Assembly (NCBI GenBank): GCA_015075365.1
Contig: JABTUN010000001.1
Coordinates: 434,001-498,000 of the forward strand
Reading direction: 5' to 3'
DNA: 64,000 nucleotides
Source: Verrucomicrobiaceae bacterium
GTDB taxonomy: Bacteria; Verrucomicrobiota; Verrucomicrobiia; Verrucomicrobiales; Verrucomicrobiaceae
A program made the position numbers and the translations under genes. The stretch's first letter is position 1, and each line of letters begins with the position of its first letter. Positions 1-10,849 of this stretch are shown here, piece after piece. The notes under the pieces were generated by a model, which ran no database searches, was not told the DNA's origin, and worked only from the letters and a program-made list of their open reading frames with translations.

Positions 1-691
1 GGTCGAGCGCGAGCTCGCGCGGCGGATCGGTGGGCGCGAGGCGGCGCGCTGTCTCCGCGCCTGCTTCAGCGATGAGGCGCGCGCGACTCAGCTCACGCTG
101 CCAGTTGCCGGACATGATGAGGCCGGATATGCGTGGCAGCACATCCTCCGCGCGCCAGGGCCGGGGCCTGTGACCGAGCAGTTGAAACTCCACCGGCAGC
201 CCCTCCACGCCCGCCTGCATGATGAATGCATTGATGCCCGCTGCAAAGGCCGTGGCGATCTCACGCGTGTCAGGCGCATAGCTGCGCCACTCCGCCTCCA
301 TGTCACCATGATACTGCATCAGGCGCGCGAAGCGGTCGCCCTCCAGCGCGTCCTCGCCCTGGATCTCCGCCATCTCGCCGCAGCCGGTGCGCCGCCACAG
401 ATCTATCTGAAACAACCGGTCCTGCGCCACCACAAAACCCTGCGCGAAAAACAGATCATGCGTGTTCCGCGCCTCGATGTGCGCGATGCCCCAGCGGTCG
501 CGCACCACGCGCACCTCCTCCTTGAGGCCGGGCAGCCGTGTTTCACCCACCACCTGCGCCAGCAAGGCCTGCGAACGCTTCAACAACGACTCCGCCGTCT
601 CCGCCGCGGTGCAGCATCCGTGAAACAAAGCCAGCACCATCCAGGCGTGGCACACAGGGAGACGAAATCTGGATGCATTCATGGGTAGCAT
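1..691 (-). CDS. Penicillin acylase (S45) family protein, partial (N-terminal part)
   Basis: The gene runs off the left edge; only about 230 N-terminal residues are present. After a short hydrophobic leader the protein reads VVRDRWGIAHIEA, then FFAQGFVVAQDRLFQIDLWR and GEMAEIQGE, the classic start of the A-chain of penicillin amidase/acylhomoserine-lactone acylase proteins (Ntn hydrolases, peptidase family S45). These are exported, self-cleaved amidases for N-acyl compounds. The catalytic N-terminal Ser of the B-chain would lie outside the window, so activity cannot be judged. Two in-frame ATGs (691 and 682) are possible; 691 is closer to a GAGG-like motif. It starts 24 bp after the DUF1593 gene, on the same strand, and is probably co-transcribed with it. 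Family assignment is firm; substrate is unknown. Confidence 0.85.
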   Translation of the reverse strand, partial: MLPMNASRFRLPVCHAWMVLALFHGCCTAAETAESLLKRSQALLAQVVGETRLPGLKEEVRVVRDRWGIAHIEARNTHDLFFAQGFVVAQDRLFQIDLWRRTGCGEMAEIQGEDALEGDRFARLMQYHGDMEAEWRSYAPDTREIATAFAAGINAFIMQAGVEGLPVEFQLLGHRPRPWRAEDVLPRISGLIMSGNWQRELSRARLIAEAGAETARRLAPTDPPRELALD

Positions 692-715
692 TATTCAACG
701 GCCACGATCCTCGTT

Positions 716-1729
716 TCATTCCACGCACCACCGCATCCGCTTTGCAAAATCGGCCTGAAATTCCGCGCGCCAGCGGCTCACCGTGCTGCGCGGGTCAAAA
801 CCGTCCTTCGCGGGCACATCACGCCACCATCCGTCGGCCTCCATCTGAAACTGGCCGCCCCAGCCGGGCTTCGAAGGATCCTTGGGATCATTACCGCCGG
901 GTGGAAGGAAGAAGAACCACGATGGCGTGTCGCCTTCCTTCATGCAGCCGTGCTTGTTCGGCGCGGTGAAGGTTTTCAGCGGATACAAGGCGCCGAGCGG
1001 GCCGCGTGATGTCACGTTTTCCTCGATCCAGGCGCGGGAGGTCAGCGACTCGTCGCCGGTGAGATAAACGCCGCGATACACGCCCTCGCGCTTGTCACGG
1101 CCAGGCGGCGCCTTCGCCAGGATGTAGCGAAGGCCGGGAAACTCGCCGCGCATCCAGTCCGCGATGCGGTCCTGGTCGTTGATGTCATACACGCGCGCCT
1201 TTTTCACGAACTCTGCGAATCCCGCCGCGCCGCGATCAGCCTTGGCCCGCCACAGGGCCTGCGCGAAATCCGTCTGTCCGCCCCAGATGGCGATGCCCAG
1301 CGGTCGTTCCGCGCTTCCAGCGTCGATGAGACGGATCAGCTCGCGCGAGCCTTCGGTGTCGTGTCCTTCGCCGATGTGATCGCGACCGCGCTGTGGATTG
1401 CCGGACTTCACACGCTGCCGCAGCGTTTCCGCCTCCGGCCAGCCGCTCGCGTGCTTCTTGAGGTTTGGCAGCACTTTTTCATAACCCGCGATGATCTCGC
1501 GGATCAACCCCGGCTTCGTCACCGCCTCCTTCAGCTCGCCCGGTGTGCCCGCGGCGCTGGCGAGCAGCAGTTCGATGTCGAACTCGTTCGCATACACCAT
1601 CAGCCGGATCATCGACTGCCGGTCATCCGGATCGCCACCAATGTCCGTGAGGATGGCGAGGCGGGGGCGTTCCGCATGGGCTGCAGCGGTGAAACAAAAA
1701 AGAAGAACGGAGATGATTTGCACCGTCAT
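716..1729 (-). CDS. DUF1593 nucleoside-hydrolase-like secreted protein
   Basis: A 337-residue exported protein. An N-terminal signal peptide (hydrophobic residues 4-16, AHA cleavage-type site) precedes LAILTDIGGDPDDRQSM. This is the Asp-rich calcium/ribose-binding start seen in nucleoside hydrolases and in DUF1593 proteins. Later landmarks are IAIWGGQTDFAQALW (about 148-162) and YDINDQDRIADWM. DUF1593 proteins are often linked to plant polysaccharide use, but the reaction is not established. The gene is second to last in the minus-strand series from ligA and starts 13 bp downstream of the glycoside-hydrolase-like gene, so a catabolic role is inferred from context only. Confidence 0.8.
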   Translation of the reverse strand: MTVQIISVLLFCFTAAAHAERPRLAILTDIGGDPDDRQSMIRLMVYANEFDIELLLASAAGTPGELKEAVTKPGLIREIIAGYEKVLPNLKKHASGWPEAETLRQRVKSGNPQRGRDHIGEGHDTEGSRELIRLIDAGSAERPLGIAIWGGQTDFAQALWRAKADRGAAGFAEFVKKARVYDINDQDRIADWMRGEFPGLRYILAKAPPGRDKREGVYRGVYLTGDESLTSRAWIEENVTSRGPLGALYPLKTFTAPNKHGCMKEGDTPSWFFFLPPGGNDPKDPSKPGWGGQFQMEADGWWRDVPAKDGFDPRSTVSRWRAEFQADFAKRMRWCVE

Positions 1730-1741
1730 GGCAGTCGGGCG

Positions 1742-2866
1742 TCAGGATTGTTGTCCCACCCATGCTGCAGCATCACGATTCGCACGTGTGATGGCCTCAA
1801 GCGCTGCCTCGTCCGGATTCTCCGCCGCGTCGCGCAAAGCGCGTTTGCGGGCTTCGTTGCGGAGGTAGGCGCCGCAGAGGTGGTAGCCGATGCAGCCGGG
1901 GATTCCACGCAGGGTGGCGAGCGTTTGGGTGTATCCGGCACCGTCGTGACGACCGCCGCCGTCCTTGTCGCGAATCTGGATGCAGTGATCGGCGAGCAGG
2001 ACGGGCTTGCCTGTTTTCCGGTGCCAGTCATTCAGATTTGCAGCCACCTGCTCCGGCGGGGCGAAGTGCTGGAAACTGAGCACATCCACATAGGGCAGCG
2101 CGGCCTGGATCACCTCGCCGGCGATTGGCTGTTTCGCCTCGTAGCGATCGCCGAGGATGAGATGATGTTGATCGTAGCGGCGGATGGCGTCGTGCGTGGT
2201 GCGATACCAGTGCGTGGCGAGTTCATGCAGCTCTTTGCGGCCAGCGTCCGTCCTGAGCTTCTCCGGATCGTGGAGAGGGCCTTTCCAGGTGTTCTCCGGC
2301 CGCGTGTGAATCCAGGTGGGGCAGTCGATGTAAAAGTAGCCGATGAGCTTCGGGTCGTCTTTCAGGCGCGCGCAGTGCTCACGGGCGACATAATCGCACC
2401 ACTCGGCGAATTCAGTGCTTTTGAAGTCGGGATGGCGCGTCTCGGCCTCCCATTGATGAAAATCGGCGAAGGGAAGCTGGTGGCAATAAGGCAGCCCGAG
2501 CCACTGGTACTCCTCGAAGGTGAACGCGCGCGAATGGCGGTGATTCGTGAGGCCACGCGTGACAACCTCCTGCGTCCAGCCGACCGAGTTGAAGCCCCAT
2601 GCTTTCAAATCCGGCGAGACGGCCTCCTTGAGCCACTTTTCCATCGAGTTGCTGTATTTCCGCTCCCAAAGACCGCCATTCGTCGTGAAGCGCAGTGGTG
2701 AGGGGTCGATGTGATTCAGCCCGATGGAGAAAAACGGCCTGTTCTCCGGCGTGATGAGCCACCAGCGTCCTTTGCGCTGGGCCACGGCAAACAAACGCGG
2801 CGACTGGCCGGCGGCGCGGCACAGCGCGGCGACGGCCAGGGAGGCGAGGAGTGTGCGGCGGTTCAT
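1742..2866 (-). CDS. Exported glycoside-hydrolase-like TIM-barrel protein
   Basis: 374 residues with a twin-arginine-like leader (NRRTLLASLAVAAL). The mature protein begins with RKGRWWLITPENRPFFSIGLNHID, a motif common in verrucomicrobial and planctomycetal glycoside-hydrolase-like proteins of the GH42/GH50 (agarase-like) type. Further landmarks are DDPKLIGYFYIDCPTWIH, HHLILGDRYEA and YVDVLSFQHFA, consistent with strands of a (beta/alpha)8 barrel carrying acidic residues at strand ends. The catalytic acid/base and nucleophile could not be assigned with certainty. It lies between an inositol-phosphatase-family gene and a DUF1593 gene on the same strand. The role is most likely hydrolysis of an extracytoplasmic glycan; a non-catalytic homologue is possible. 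Confidence 0.6.
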   Translation of the reverse strand: MNRRTLLASLAVAALCRAAGQSPRLFAVAQRKGRWWLITPENRPFFSIGLNHIDPSPLRFTTNGGLWERKYSNSMEKWLKEAVSPDLKAWGFNSVGWTQEVVTRGLTNHRHSRAFTFEEYQWLGLPYCHQLPFADFHQWEAETRHPDFKSTEFAEWCDYVAREHCARLKDDPKLIGYFYIDCPTWIHTRPENTWKGPLHDPEKLRTDAGRKELHELATHWYRTTHDAIRRYDQHHLILGDRYEAKQPIAGEVIQAALPYVDVLSFQHFAPPEQVAANLNDWHRKTGKPVLLADHCIQIRDKDGGGRHDGAGYTQTLATLRGIPGCIGYHLCGAYLRNEARKRALRDAAENPDEAALEAITRANRDAAAWVGQQS

Positions 2867-2915
2867 GCAAGTCCGCGCGAAGGCTCGCCTCCGCGCCGGA
2901 TTTGTCCAGCATGCA

Positions 2916-3683
2916 TCACAGGTAGGATTCGACCGGCAGCCTGCCGTTTGAGGCGCAGATGAACATGGTGCCCGGCTTGGTGGTGCTGGGTCGTGTCATG
3001 ACCTTCCCTCCAGCCGACTCAACGAGGAGCTGGCCCGCGGCGATGTCCCACAGGCTGATCTGCTCCTCCACATACGCATCCAGCCGGCCGCAGGCGATGT
3101 AGGCCATGGCGAGCGCCGCGCTGCCAAGCATGCGCGTCTTGCGCACGGAGCAGGCGATGCGCTTGTAGCGCTCGAAACCCAGGTCGAGCGCCTCCTTGCT
3201 CTTGGAGAAGCCCACAGTGACGACCGCCTCGGCCATCTCCGCGCGCGCGCTGCAGGAGATGGGTTTCCCGTTCAGCATGGGAGTGCCGCCGGCGGCGATG
3301 CTCCACGTTTCATTCTGCATGGGGTCAAAGATCACGCCGAGGAGCAGCTCCTTGCTGGCACGGTCACGCGCGGCGATGGACACGCAGAAATGCGGGATGC
3401 CGAAAAAGTAGTTCACCGTGCCGTCGATGGGATCGACGATCCACTCCACCGGGCCGTCGCCGCCGGTCTCGCCGCCCTCCTCCCCCAGGATCGCATGCCC
3501 TGGGTGCGCGGCAAGGATCATGTCCGTGATGAGCTGCTGGCTGCGCACGTCCAGCTCCAGCTTGATGTCGTAGCGCTGCATCTCGTTGACCGTGAGCTCG
3601 GAGCCGAAGTTTTCTTTGATGAAGGCGCCGGCGGCATGCGCGGCAGCAGTGGCGGTGGCGAGGAGGGGCTGGAGGTCGTTCAC
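2916..3683 (-). CDS. Inositol monophosphatase family protein
   Basis: 255 residues, full length for the family. The metal-binding motifs are intact: GEEGG (residues 67-71), WIVDPIDGTVNYF (81-93, Asp84 and Asp87) and LWDIAAGQLLVESAGG near residues 202-217. These coordinate two or three Mg ions in IMPase/SuhB/CysQ-type phosphatases. The substrate could be myo-inositol-1-phosphate, a sugar phosphate or 3'-phosphoadenosine phosphate; the sequence does not decide. The start is a GTG overlapping the coaB stop codon (GTGA), indicating translational coupling with coaB. No signal peptide, so cytoplasmic. Confidence 0.88.
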   Translation of the reverse strand: MNDLQPLLATATAAAHAAGAFIKENFGSELTVNEMQRYDIKLELDVRSQQLITDMILAAHPGHAILGEEGGETGGDGPVEWIVDPIDGTVNYFFGIPHFCVSIAARDRASKELLLGVIFDPMQNETWSIAAGGTPMLNGKPISCSARAEMAEAVVTVGFSKSKEALDLGFERYKRIACSVRKTRMLGSAALAMAYIACGRLDAYVEEQISLWDIAAGQLLVESAGGKVMTRPSTTKPGTMFICASNGRLPVESYL

Positions 3684-4318
3684 TGGGGGGCGGGATGCAG
3701 GATTTCTTCGATGATGGCGCGGGCGAGGTCGGTTTTCGGCTGGCGGGGCAGCACGCGCGTCCGGCCGCCAGGGAGGCAGAGGGTGACGGCGTTTTCCAGA
3801 CTGTCAAACCCGATGCCCGGCTGCGAAATGTCGTTCGCGATGACCAGATCGCACTGTTTGCGCACGAGCTTCTCCTGTGCGTTCGCGACCAGGTTTTCAG
3901 ATTCAGCCGCAAAGCCAACCAAAAAGCCCGAAAAGCCGAATTTCGGCCGCACGGAGCCGAGGATGTCCTCCGTGCGCTCCAGTTCCAGAGTGAGCCTGGC
4001 GCCCGTTTTTTTGATTTTTTGCTCCGCAACGGCCACCGGCCGGTAATCCGCCACCGCAGCGGCAAAAATGGCGATCTGGCATCCGGTGATGTGCGAAGCG
4101 ACGGCATCGAACATCTGCCGTGCCGTCTCGACCGCGATGAACCGCGCCCCGTCGGGTGCCGGCAGGTCCGCCGGGCCGGAGATGAGCACGGCCTCATGTC
4201 CTGCGCCGAGAGCGGCCTCCGCCAGCGCGTAACCCATGCGACCAGAGGAGCGGTTCGAGAGGAACCGTACCGGATCAATCGGCTCACGCGTGGGGCCGGC
4301 GGTGATGAGAAAACGCAT
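3680..4318 (-). CDS. coaB: Phosphopantothenoylcysteine synthetase (CoaB), standalone
   Basis: 212 residues corresponding only to the CoaB half of the usual bifunctional CoaBC (Dfp) protein. It begins with MRFLITAGPTREPIDPVRFLSNRSSGRMGYALA, the hallmark of the nucleotide-binding Rossmann part. Further motifs are the AAVADY segment and IKKTGARLTLELERTEDIL, and it ends in the FVGFAAES and NDISQPGIGFDS regions. The enzyme joins 4'-phosphopantothenate with cysteine using a nucleotide triphosphate in coenzyme A synthesis. The CoaC decarboxylase domain is absent and must be encoded elsewhere. It lies 53 bp downstream of ligA and overlaps the inositol-phosphatase-family gene. Confidence 0.9.
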   Translation of the reverse strand: MRFLITAGPTREPIDPVRFLSNRSSGRMGYALAEAALGAGHEAVLISGPADLPAPDGARFIAVETARQMFDAVASHITGCQIAIFAAAVADYRPVAVAEQKIKKTGARLTLELERTEDILGSVRPKFGFSGFLVGFAAESENLVANAQEKLVRKQCDLVIANDISQPGIGFDSLENAVTLCLPGGRTRVLPRQPKTDLARAIIEEILHPAPQ

Positions 4319-4371
4319 GCGTGCATCGTTCCGCGCACGCGTTCCTGGTCAATCACGAATGATGGCCGGCA

Positions 4372-6378
<2,007 letters not shown>

Positions 6379-6418
6379 TTAGCTGCAAAGCATGCGGTGC
6401 CAATGTGAAAAGCGACAG

Positions 6419-6673
6419 TCAGCGGTCCGCCAGACCGATGTAAGTCACTTTCACGTCTCCATCCGCCGCGTCCTCCCAGTATTCGATGGCATGGCGACCC
6501 ACGATGCACCCGGAGATCCGGCGTCCAACGGCATCGCGCCGCTCATACTCGGCGTGGTAGGACGGATAGGAGCGGATCTGCTCCAGCTTTTCACGCACCA
6601 GATGCCGGTCACGTTTTTTCATGCCGATCAGGAACTCCATCGCCTCATCAAGGATGAAGAGGCGGTAGTTCAT
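6419..6673 (-). CDS. RelE/ParE-superfamily toxin-like protein
   Basis: 84 residues with the compact basic/aromatic pattern of RelE/ParE toxins: an N-terminal strand (MNYRLFILDEAMEFL), a helix with KKRDRHLVREKLEQI, then strands around RRISGCIVGRHAIEYWED and VKVTYIGLADR. Members are mRNA interferases or gyrase poisons; which applies is not visible. It overlaps its upstream partner by 4 bp (ATGA), the usual antitoxin-first order. It lies 52 bp upstream of ligA on the same strand. Confidence 0.65.
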   Translation of the reverse strand: MNYRLFILDEAMEFLIGMKKRDRHLVREKLEQIRSYPSYHAEYERRDAVGRRISGCIVGRHAIEYWEDAADGDVKVTYIGLADR

Positions 6674-6891
6674 GCGGCTTCTTCCTCGTCATCCAGAGCG
6701 TTGAGTCTCGTTTGCACCTCATCCCATGGTATCCAGCGGGAGGAAGTCTTGTCGTCGAGCACCGCGGCGGTGCGCTGAGCCCAATCCGGGTCCGTTTCCC
6801 GCGTGCGCAGGTCGATCAGGTAGCTCATGAGCTGCTTGCGCCCTTCCAGCGGCAGGACGGCGATCTCTTGTTTCAGCGATTCGATGCTCAT
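6670..6891 (-). CDS. Putative antitoxin of the RelE/ParE-like pair
   Basis: 73 acidic residues beginning MSIESLKQEIAVLPLEGRKQLMSYLIDLR and ending in LNALDDEEEAA. The open frame extends further upstream to 7131, but the extension is basic, Cys-rich and unlike a protein. The ATG at 6891 gives the typical size of a RelB/addiction-module antitoxin, and its 3' end overlaps the toxin gene. By analogy it would neutralise the toxin and autorepress the operon. No operator was identified upstream. Confidence 0.6.
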   Translation of the reverse strand: MSIESLKQEIAVLPLEGRKQLMSYLIDLRTRETDPDWAQRTAAVLDDKTSSRWIPWDEVQTRLNALDDEEEAA

Positions 6892-7111
6892 TGAGGCATT
6901 TTGCCATCCGTGTGCGCGAACGCAACGGGCCATTTGCAGGTCCCTTCGAGGCGAAAAGCAGCCCCCAACGCGCGGCCACCGCAGCTTCTTCGCAGATAAA
7001 CGATCCTTAATCTGCGCCGTGGCCCGGCATTTAGGCGCGGCGGGCTTTCCACAGCAACGGACACCGATTCGAACCGGCGATCCCGCCTTAACCAACAACC
7101 ACCGCATCGTC

Positions 7112-8788
7112 ATGAAAACCACACGCCTCATCTCATCCCTGCTGCTGCTCGCCGTGGGCGGCAGTTTTGCCCAGCCGGCTCCGATCCCGCGACCTCAACC
7201 GCCGAAACCGGGTGCTCACAAGCCCGGCTCGAACACCGGCGGCTCCGCGACCGATTTTGATCTGCCGGCCGAATTCCGCACCATCGACGGCTCCGCGAAC
7301 AACACCGCGAACGCCGCGTGGGGCACACCGGGCACGGCGTTCGTTCGTCTCGCGCCTTCCGAGTATGCCGACGGCACTGGCTCGCCCGCCGGAGCCATGC
7401 GACCGAGCCCGCGAGCAATCAGCAACGCAGTCATCGCGCAGCCTTTCCTTCGCCCGAATGCCCGCGGAGCGAGCGACATGCTGTGGCAGTGGGGCCAGTT
7501 CATTGATCATGACCTTGATGAGACAATGACGGCCACGCCCGCCGAGTCGTTTCCAGTTCTCGTGCCGAAAGGCGATCCGTCATTCGATCCCACGAGCACC
7601 GGCACGGTCACGATCCCGCTCTCGCGCTCGATTTACACAATGGCGAGTGGCAAACGCGAGCAGACGAATGCCATCACGGCCTACATTGACGCCTCGATGG
7701 TGTATGGCTCCGATGCGGCGCGTGCCACCGGCCTGCGTGCGCTCGATGGAACGGGCCGCTTGAAAGTCGGCGAGGGCGATCTGCTGCCCTTCAACACCGC
7801 CGGGCTGCCGAATGCGCCTCCCGGACCGACCTTTTACCTCGCCGGTGATGTGCGTGTGAATGAGCAGATCGGCCTCATGGCTATCCACACGCTGTTTGTG
7901 CGTGAGCACAACTACTGGGCCGCCGAGTATCAAAAAGCGAACCCGGGCGTGGATGATGAGGAAACCTATCAATTCGCCCGCATGATCGTGTCCGCTGAAA
8001 TTCAGGCGATCACCTTGCGCGAGTTCCTGCCGGTGCTCATCGGCAATGCGATGCCCGCGTATCGCGGTTACGACGCCACGGTGAATGCCACCGTCTCGAA
8101 TGAATTCGCCACCGCGGCCTACCGGCTCGGTCACACGCTGCTCTCACCGCAGATTTTGCTGCGCAATGCGGACGGCACCGATGTCGCCGGCACGCCGCTG
8201 GCGCTGCGGGATGCCTTTTTCAACCTGCCGGTGTATGCCGCGAATGGCATCGATCCGATCCTTCGCGGCCTCGTCTCGCAACGGGCGCAGGAGCTGGATG
8301 AATGGCTCGTCGATGACGTGCGGAACTTCCTCTTCGGTGCTCCCGGCAGTGGTGGCTTTGATTTGGCGTCGTTGAACATCCAGCGCGGTCGCGATCATGG
8401 CCTGCCGAGCTTTGCGAACATGCGCAAGGCCCTCAAACTGCCTCCAGTGACCCGTTTCGAGGACATCACACGGGATCGCGATGTGCTCGCCGAGCTGCGC
8501 CGAGGCTACACCTCGCCCGCGGACGTCGATTTGTGGGTGGGCGGTCTGTGCGAGACAGATCGTCCCGGCTCGATGGTGGGTGAGACCTTCACGCGCATCC
8601 TCGTCGATCAATTCCGCCGCTGCCGCGATGGCGACCGCTTCTGGTATCAGGCCTACCTGCCCGCCGGTCTCGTCCGCGCCGTGGAGCAACAGACGCTCGC
8701 CACCATCATTCGCCGCAACACCGGGATCAAAACCGAGATTTCCGACAACGCTTTCCTCGCGCCACCCCCGCGCCGCGGAGGACGTTGA
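7112..8788 (+). CDS. Secreted animal-type haem peroxidase (peroxinectin-like)
   Basis: 558 residues with a signal peptide (residues 1-20, ending SFA) and a Pro-rich linker (22-35). The body matches the animal haem peroxidase superfamily: WQWGQFIDHDLDET with distal His133, YIDASMVYGSD, the ARMIVSAEIQAITLREFLP segment with the catalytic Arg region (290-306), RLGHTLLSP with proximal His341, and LNIQRGRDHGLPSF (421-434). All key haem-pocket motifs are present, so an H2O2-dependent exported oxidase is likely; the oxidised substrate is unknown. An upstream in-frame extension to 6827 has no leader and overlaps the toxin-antitoxin region, so the ATG before the signal peptide was chosen. A strong terminator follows. 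Confidence 0.9.
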   Translation: MKTTRLISSLLLLAVGGSFAQPAPIPRPQPPKPGAHKPGSNTGGSATDFDLPAEFRTIDGSANNTANAAWGTPGTAFVRLAPSEYADGTGSPAGAMRPSPRAISNAVIAQPFLRPNARGASDMLWQWGQFIDHDLDETMTATPAESFPVLVPKGDPSFDPTSTGTVTIPLSRSIYTMASGKREQTNAITAYIDASMVYGSDAARATGLRALDGTGRLKVGEGDLLPFNTAGLPNAPPGPTFYLAGDVRVNEQIGLMAIHTLFVREHNYWAAEYQKANPGVDDEETYQFARMIVSAEIQAITLREFLPVLIGNAMPAYRGYDATVNATVSNEFATAAYRLGHTLLSPQILLRNADGTDVAGTPLALRDAFFNLPVYAANGIDPILRGLVSQRAQELDEWLVDDVRNFLFGAPGSGGFDLASLNIQRGRDHGLPSFANMRKALKLPPVTRFEDITRDRDVLAELRRGYTSPADVDLWVGGLCETDRPGSMVGETFTRILVDQFRRCRDGDRFWYQAYLPAGLVRAVEQQTLATIIRRNTGIKTEISDNAFLAPPPRRGGR

Positions 8789-8818
8789 TCGGGGTCATGG
8801 AGTGTTGGGGGAACCACG

Positions 8819-8855
8819 CCGGGCGTTGGACGGGAGGTCCAGCGCCCGGTCTTTT
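8819..8855 (+). terminator. Rho-independent terminator after the haem peroxidase gene
   Basis: A 13-bp GC-rich stem (8819-8831 pairing with 8837-8849, one G-T wobble) with a 5-nt loop is followed by TCTTTT. It lies 30 bp after the peroxidase stop and upstream of nadE, so the two genes are probably separate transcription units. Confidence 0.8.
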
Positions 8856-8893
8856 GCTGGCGGTCAAATGCAGCCGTGCTACGCTCCGCTCCC

Positions 8894-10849
8894 ATGCCAG
8901 CCCGCAAGCCTTCCGCCGCCGAAATCCGTGAATCGCACGGCTTTGTCCGTGTCGCCGCCGTGTCGCCGGAGCTCGTGCTCGGTCATCCGGGCAAAAACGC
9001 GGTCATCATGGCCAAAGAGGCGGGTCGGCTCGCCGGCGAAGGCTGTCGCGTGATCGTTTTTCCCGAGCTCAGCCTCACTGGCTACTCCTGCGGCGATCTG
9101 TTTCACACGCAGACGCTGCGTACGCAGGCGATGCAGGCCCTCGCGATGCTTGTCGATGCCACCGCGGATTGCGATGCGTTGATCGTCACCGGCCTGCCGC
9201 TGCTCGTCGAAGGTCGTCTGTATAATGTGGCCGCGGTGCTCGGTGGTGGCGAGGTGCTCGGTTTCGTGCCGAAAACGCATCTGCCGAACTCCGCGGAGTT
9301 TTATGAGCGTCGCTGGTTCTCGCCCGCTCACACGCTCGTGGAGCCTGAAATCGGTCTCACCCATCAAATCAGTGCTCCCATCGGCACGAACCTGCTTTTC
9401 CAGCTCAGCAGCATTCCGGGCTGCGTGCTCGGCGTGGAGCTTTGCGAGGACCTGTGGACCGTGAATCCGCCCTCAGGTCCGCTCGCGCTCGCCGGAGCTA
9501 CGCTGATCGTGAATCCCTCCGCCAGCACCGAGCTGCTCGGCAAGGCACCGTATCGCCGCTCGCTCGTCGCGCAGCAATCTGCTCGCTGCCTCGCGGCCTA
9601 TGTGTATGCCGGAGCAGGAGCGGGCGAGTCGAGCACGGATGTCGTTTACTCCGGCCACTGCCTCATCGCAGAAAACGGGGCCATCTTGGGCGAGTCGGAG
9701 CGGTTCAGCTTTGATACCCAAACGGTGATCGCCGATGTCGATGTGCCGAATCTGCTGCGTGAGCGCATGCAAAGCACCGCCTTCCGCGATGAAGCGCCGA
9801 AGCTCGAAACCGAGATCGTGACCTTCCATTTCGATGCCACGACCTCGAAGGATGCATCGCTGCGTCGCCCGCTCACGCCGCATCCGTTCGTGCCACATGC
9901 CAAGGCAGATCGAAATGCCGTGTGCGAGGAGATTTTCGCCATTCAAAGCACCGCGCTGGCCCGTCGCCTACGCCAAACAAACTCGAAGACCGCCGTCATC
10001 GGCCTCTCCGGCGGTCTCGACTCCACGCTCGCCTTGCTCGTGATGCTCGACGCGGTGAAGCGCGCCAAATTGCCCGCCTGCCAGATCCTCGCCGTCACCA
10101 TGCCGGGCTTTGGCACGACCAAACGCACGCGTGGCAATGCCGAAAAGCTCGCCGAGGCGCTTGGCATCGAGCTGCGCACGATTTCGATCAACGACGCCGT
10201 GCGCCAGCACTTCAAAGACATCGGCCACGCCGAGTCGCAGCACGATGCCACCTACGAGAACTCGCAGGCCCGCGAGCGCACGCAGATCCTCATGGACCTC
10301 GCCAACAAGACCGGCGGCATCCTCGTCGGCACCGGCGATCTCTCCGAGGCCGCGCTTGGCTGGTGCACCTTCAATGGCGACCACATGTCCATGTATCATG
10401 TGAACGCCGGCGTGCCGAAAACACTCGTGCGCTACCTCATCGAATGGTGCGCCGAAGGTCCCTTCGCCGCCAAGGCGGGCGACATCCTGCGCGATATCGC
10501 CGACACGCCGATCACGCCCGAGCTGCTGCCGCTCAACGACGACAAATCGCTCAAGCAGAAGACCGAGGACACCATCGGCCCCTACGAGCTGCACGACTTC
10601 TTCCTCTTCCATTTCGTCCGCCACGGAAGCGATGCTGCGAAGATCCAGTGGCTCGCCGAAATTGCCTTCAAAGGCCGTCACAAGCCGGAAGTGATCGCCA
10701 AATGGCTCGCCGTCTTCTTCAAGCGCTTCGCCCAAAGCCAGTTCAAACGCTCCAGCATGCCCGACGGCCCCAAAGTAGGCACCGTGGCCCTGTCACCTCG
10801 CGGCGACTGGCGCATGCCCAGCGACTTCAGCGGCGATCTGGGAGCTTAG
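8894..10849 (+). CDS. nadE: Glutamine-dependent NAD+ synthetase
   Basis: 651 residues in two domains. The N-terminal nitrilase-type glutaminase domain has the full triad: Glu58 in FPELSLTGYSCGDLF, Lys127 in VPKTHLPN and Cys184 in GVELCEDLW. The C-terminal synthetase domain has the ATP P-loop SGGLDST (372-378), GTGDLSEAALGW and KQKTEDTIGPYELHDFF. It amidates deamido-NAD with glutamine-derived ammonia at the last step of NAD synthesis. The frame is open from a GTG at 8876, but ATG 8894 (MPARKPSAAEIR) matches family starts better. The 3' end overlaps the convergent MFS gene by 4 bp. Confidence 0.96.
   Translation: MPARKPSAAEIRESHGFVRVAAVSPELVLGHPGKNAVIMAKEAGRLAGEGCRVIVFPELSLTGYSCGDLFHTQTLRTQAMQALAMLVDATADCDALIVTGLPLLVEGRLYNVAAVLGGGEVLGFVPKTHLPNSAEFYERRWFSPAHTLVEPEIGLTHQISAPIGTNLLFQLSSIPGCVLGVELCEDLWTVNPPSGPLALAGATLIVNPSASTELLGKAPYRRSLVAQQSARCLAAYVYAGAGAGESSTDVVYSGHCLIAENGAILGESERFSFDTQTVIADVDVPNLLRERMQSTAFRDEAPKLETEIVTFHFDATTSKDASLRRPLTPHPFVPHAKADRNAVCEEIFAIQSTALARRLRQTNSKTAVIGLSGGLDSTLALLVMLDAVKRAKLPACQILAVTMPGFGTTKRTRGNAEKLAEALGIELRTISINDAVRQHFKDIGHAESQHDATYENSQARERTQILMDLANKTGGILVGTGDLSEAALGWCTFNGDHMSMYHVNAGVPKTLVRYLIEWCAEGPFAAKAGDILRDIADTPITPELLPLNDDKSLKQKTEDTIGPYELHDFFLFHFVRHGSDAAKIQWLAEIAFKGRHKPEVIAKWLAVFFKRFAQSQFKRSSMPDGPKVGTVALSPRGDWRMPSDFSGDLGA

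Noticed and set aside
7060..7085. T-loop-like GATTCGAACC sequence, reminiscent of a tRNA 3' end
   Set aside because: On neither strand do a paired T-stem, an acceptor stem or a cloverleaf form; TTCGAA is simply palindromic.
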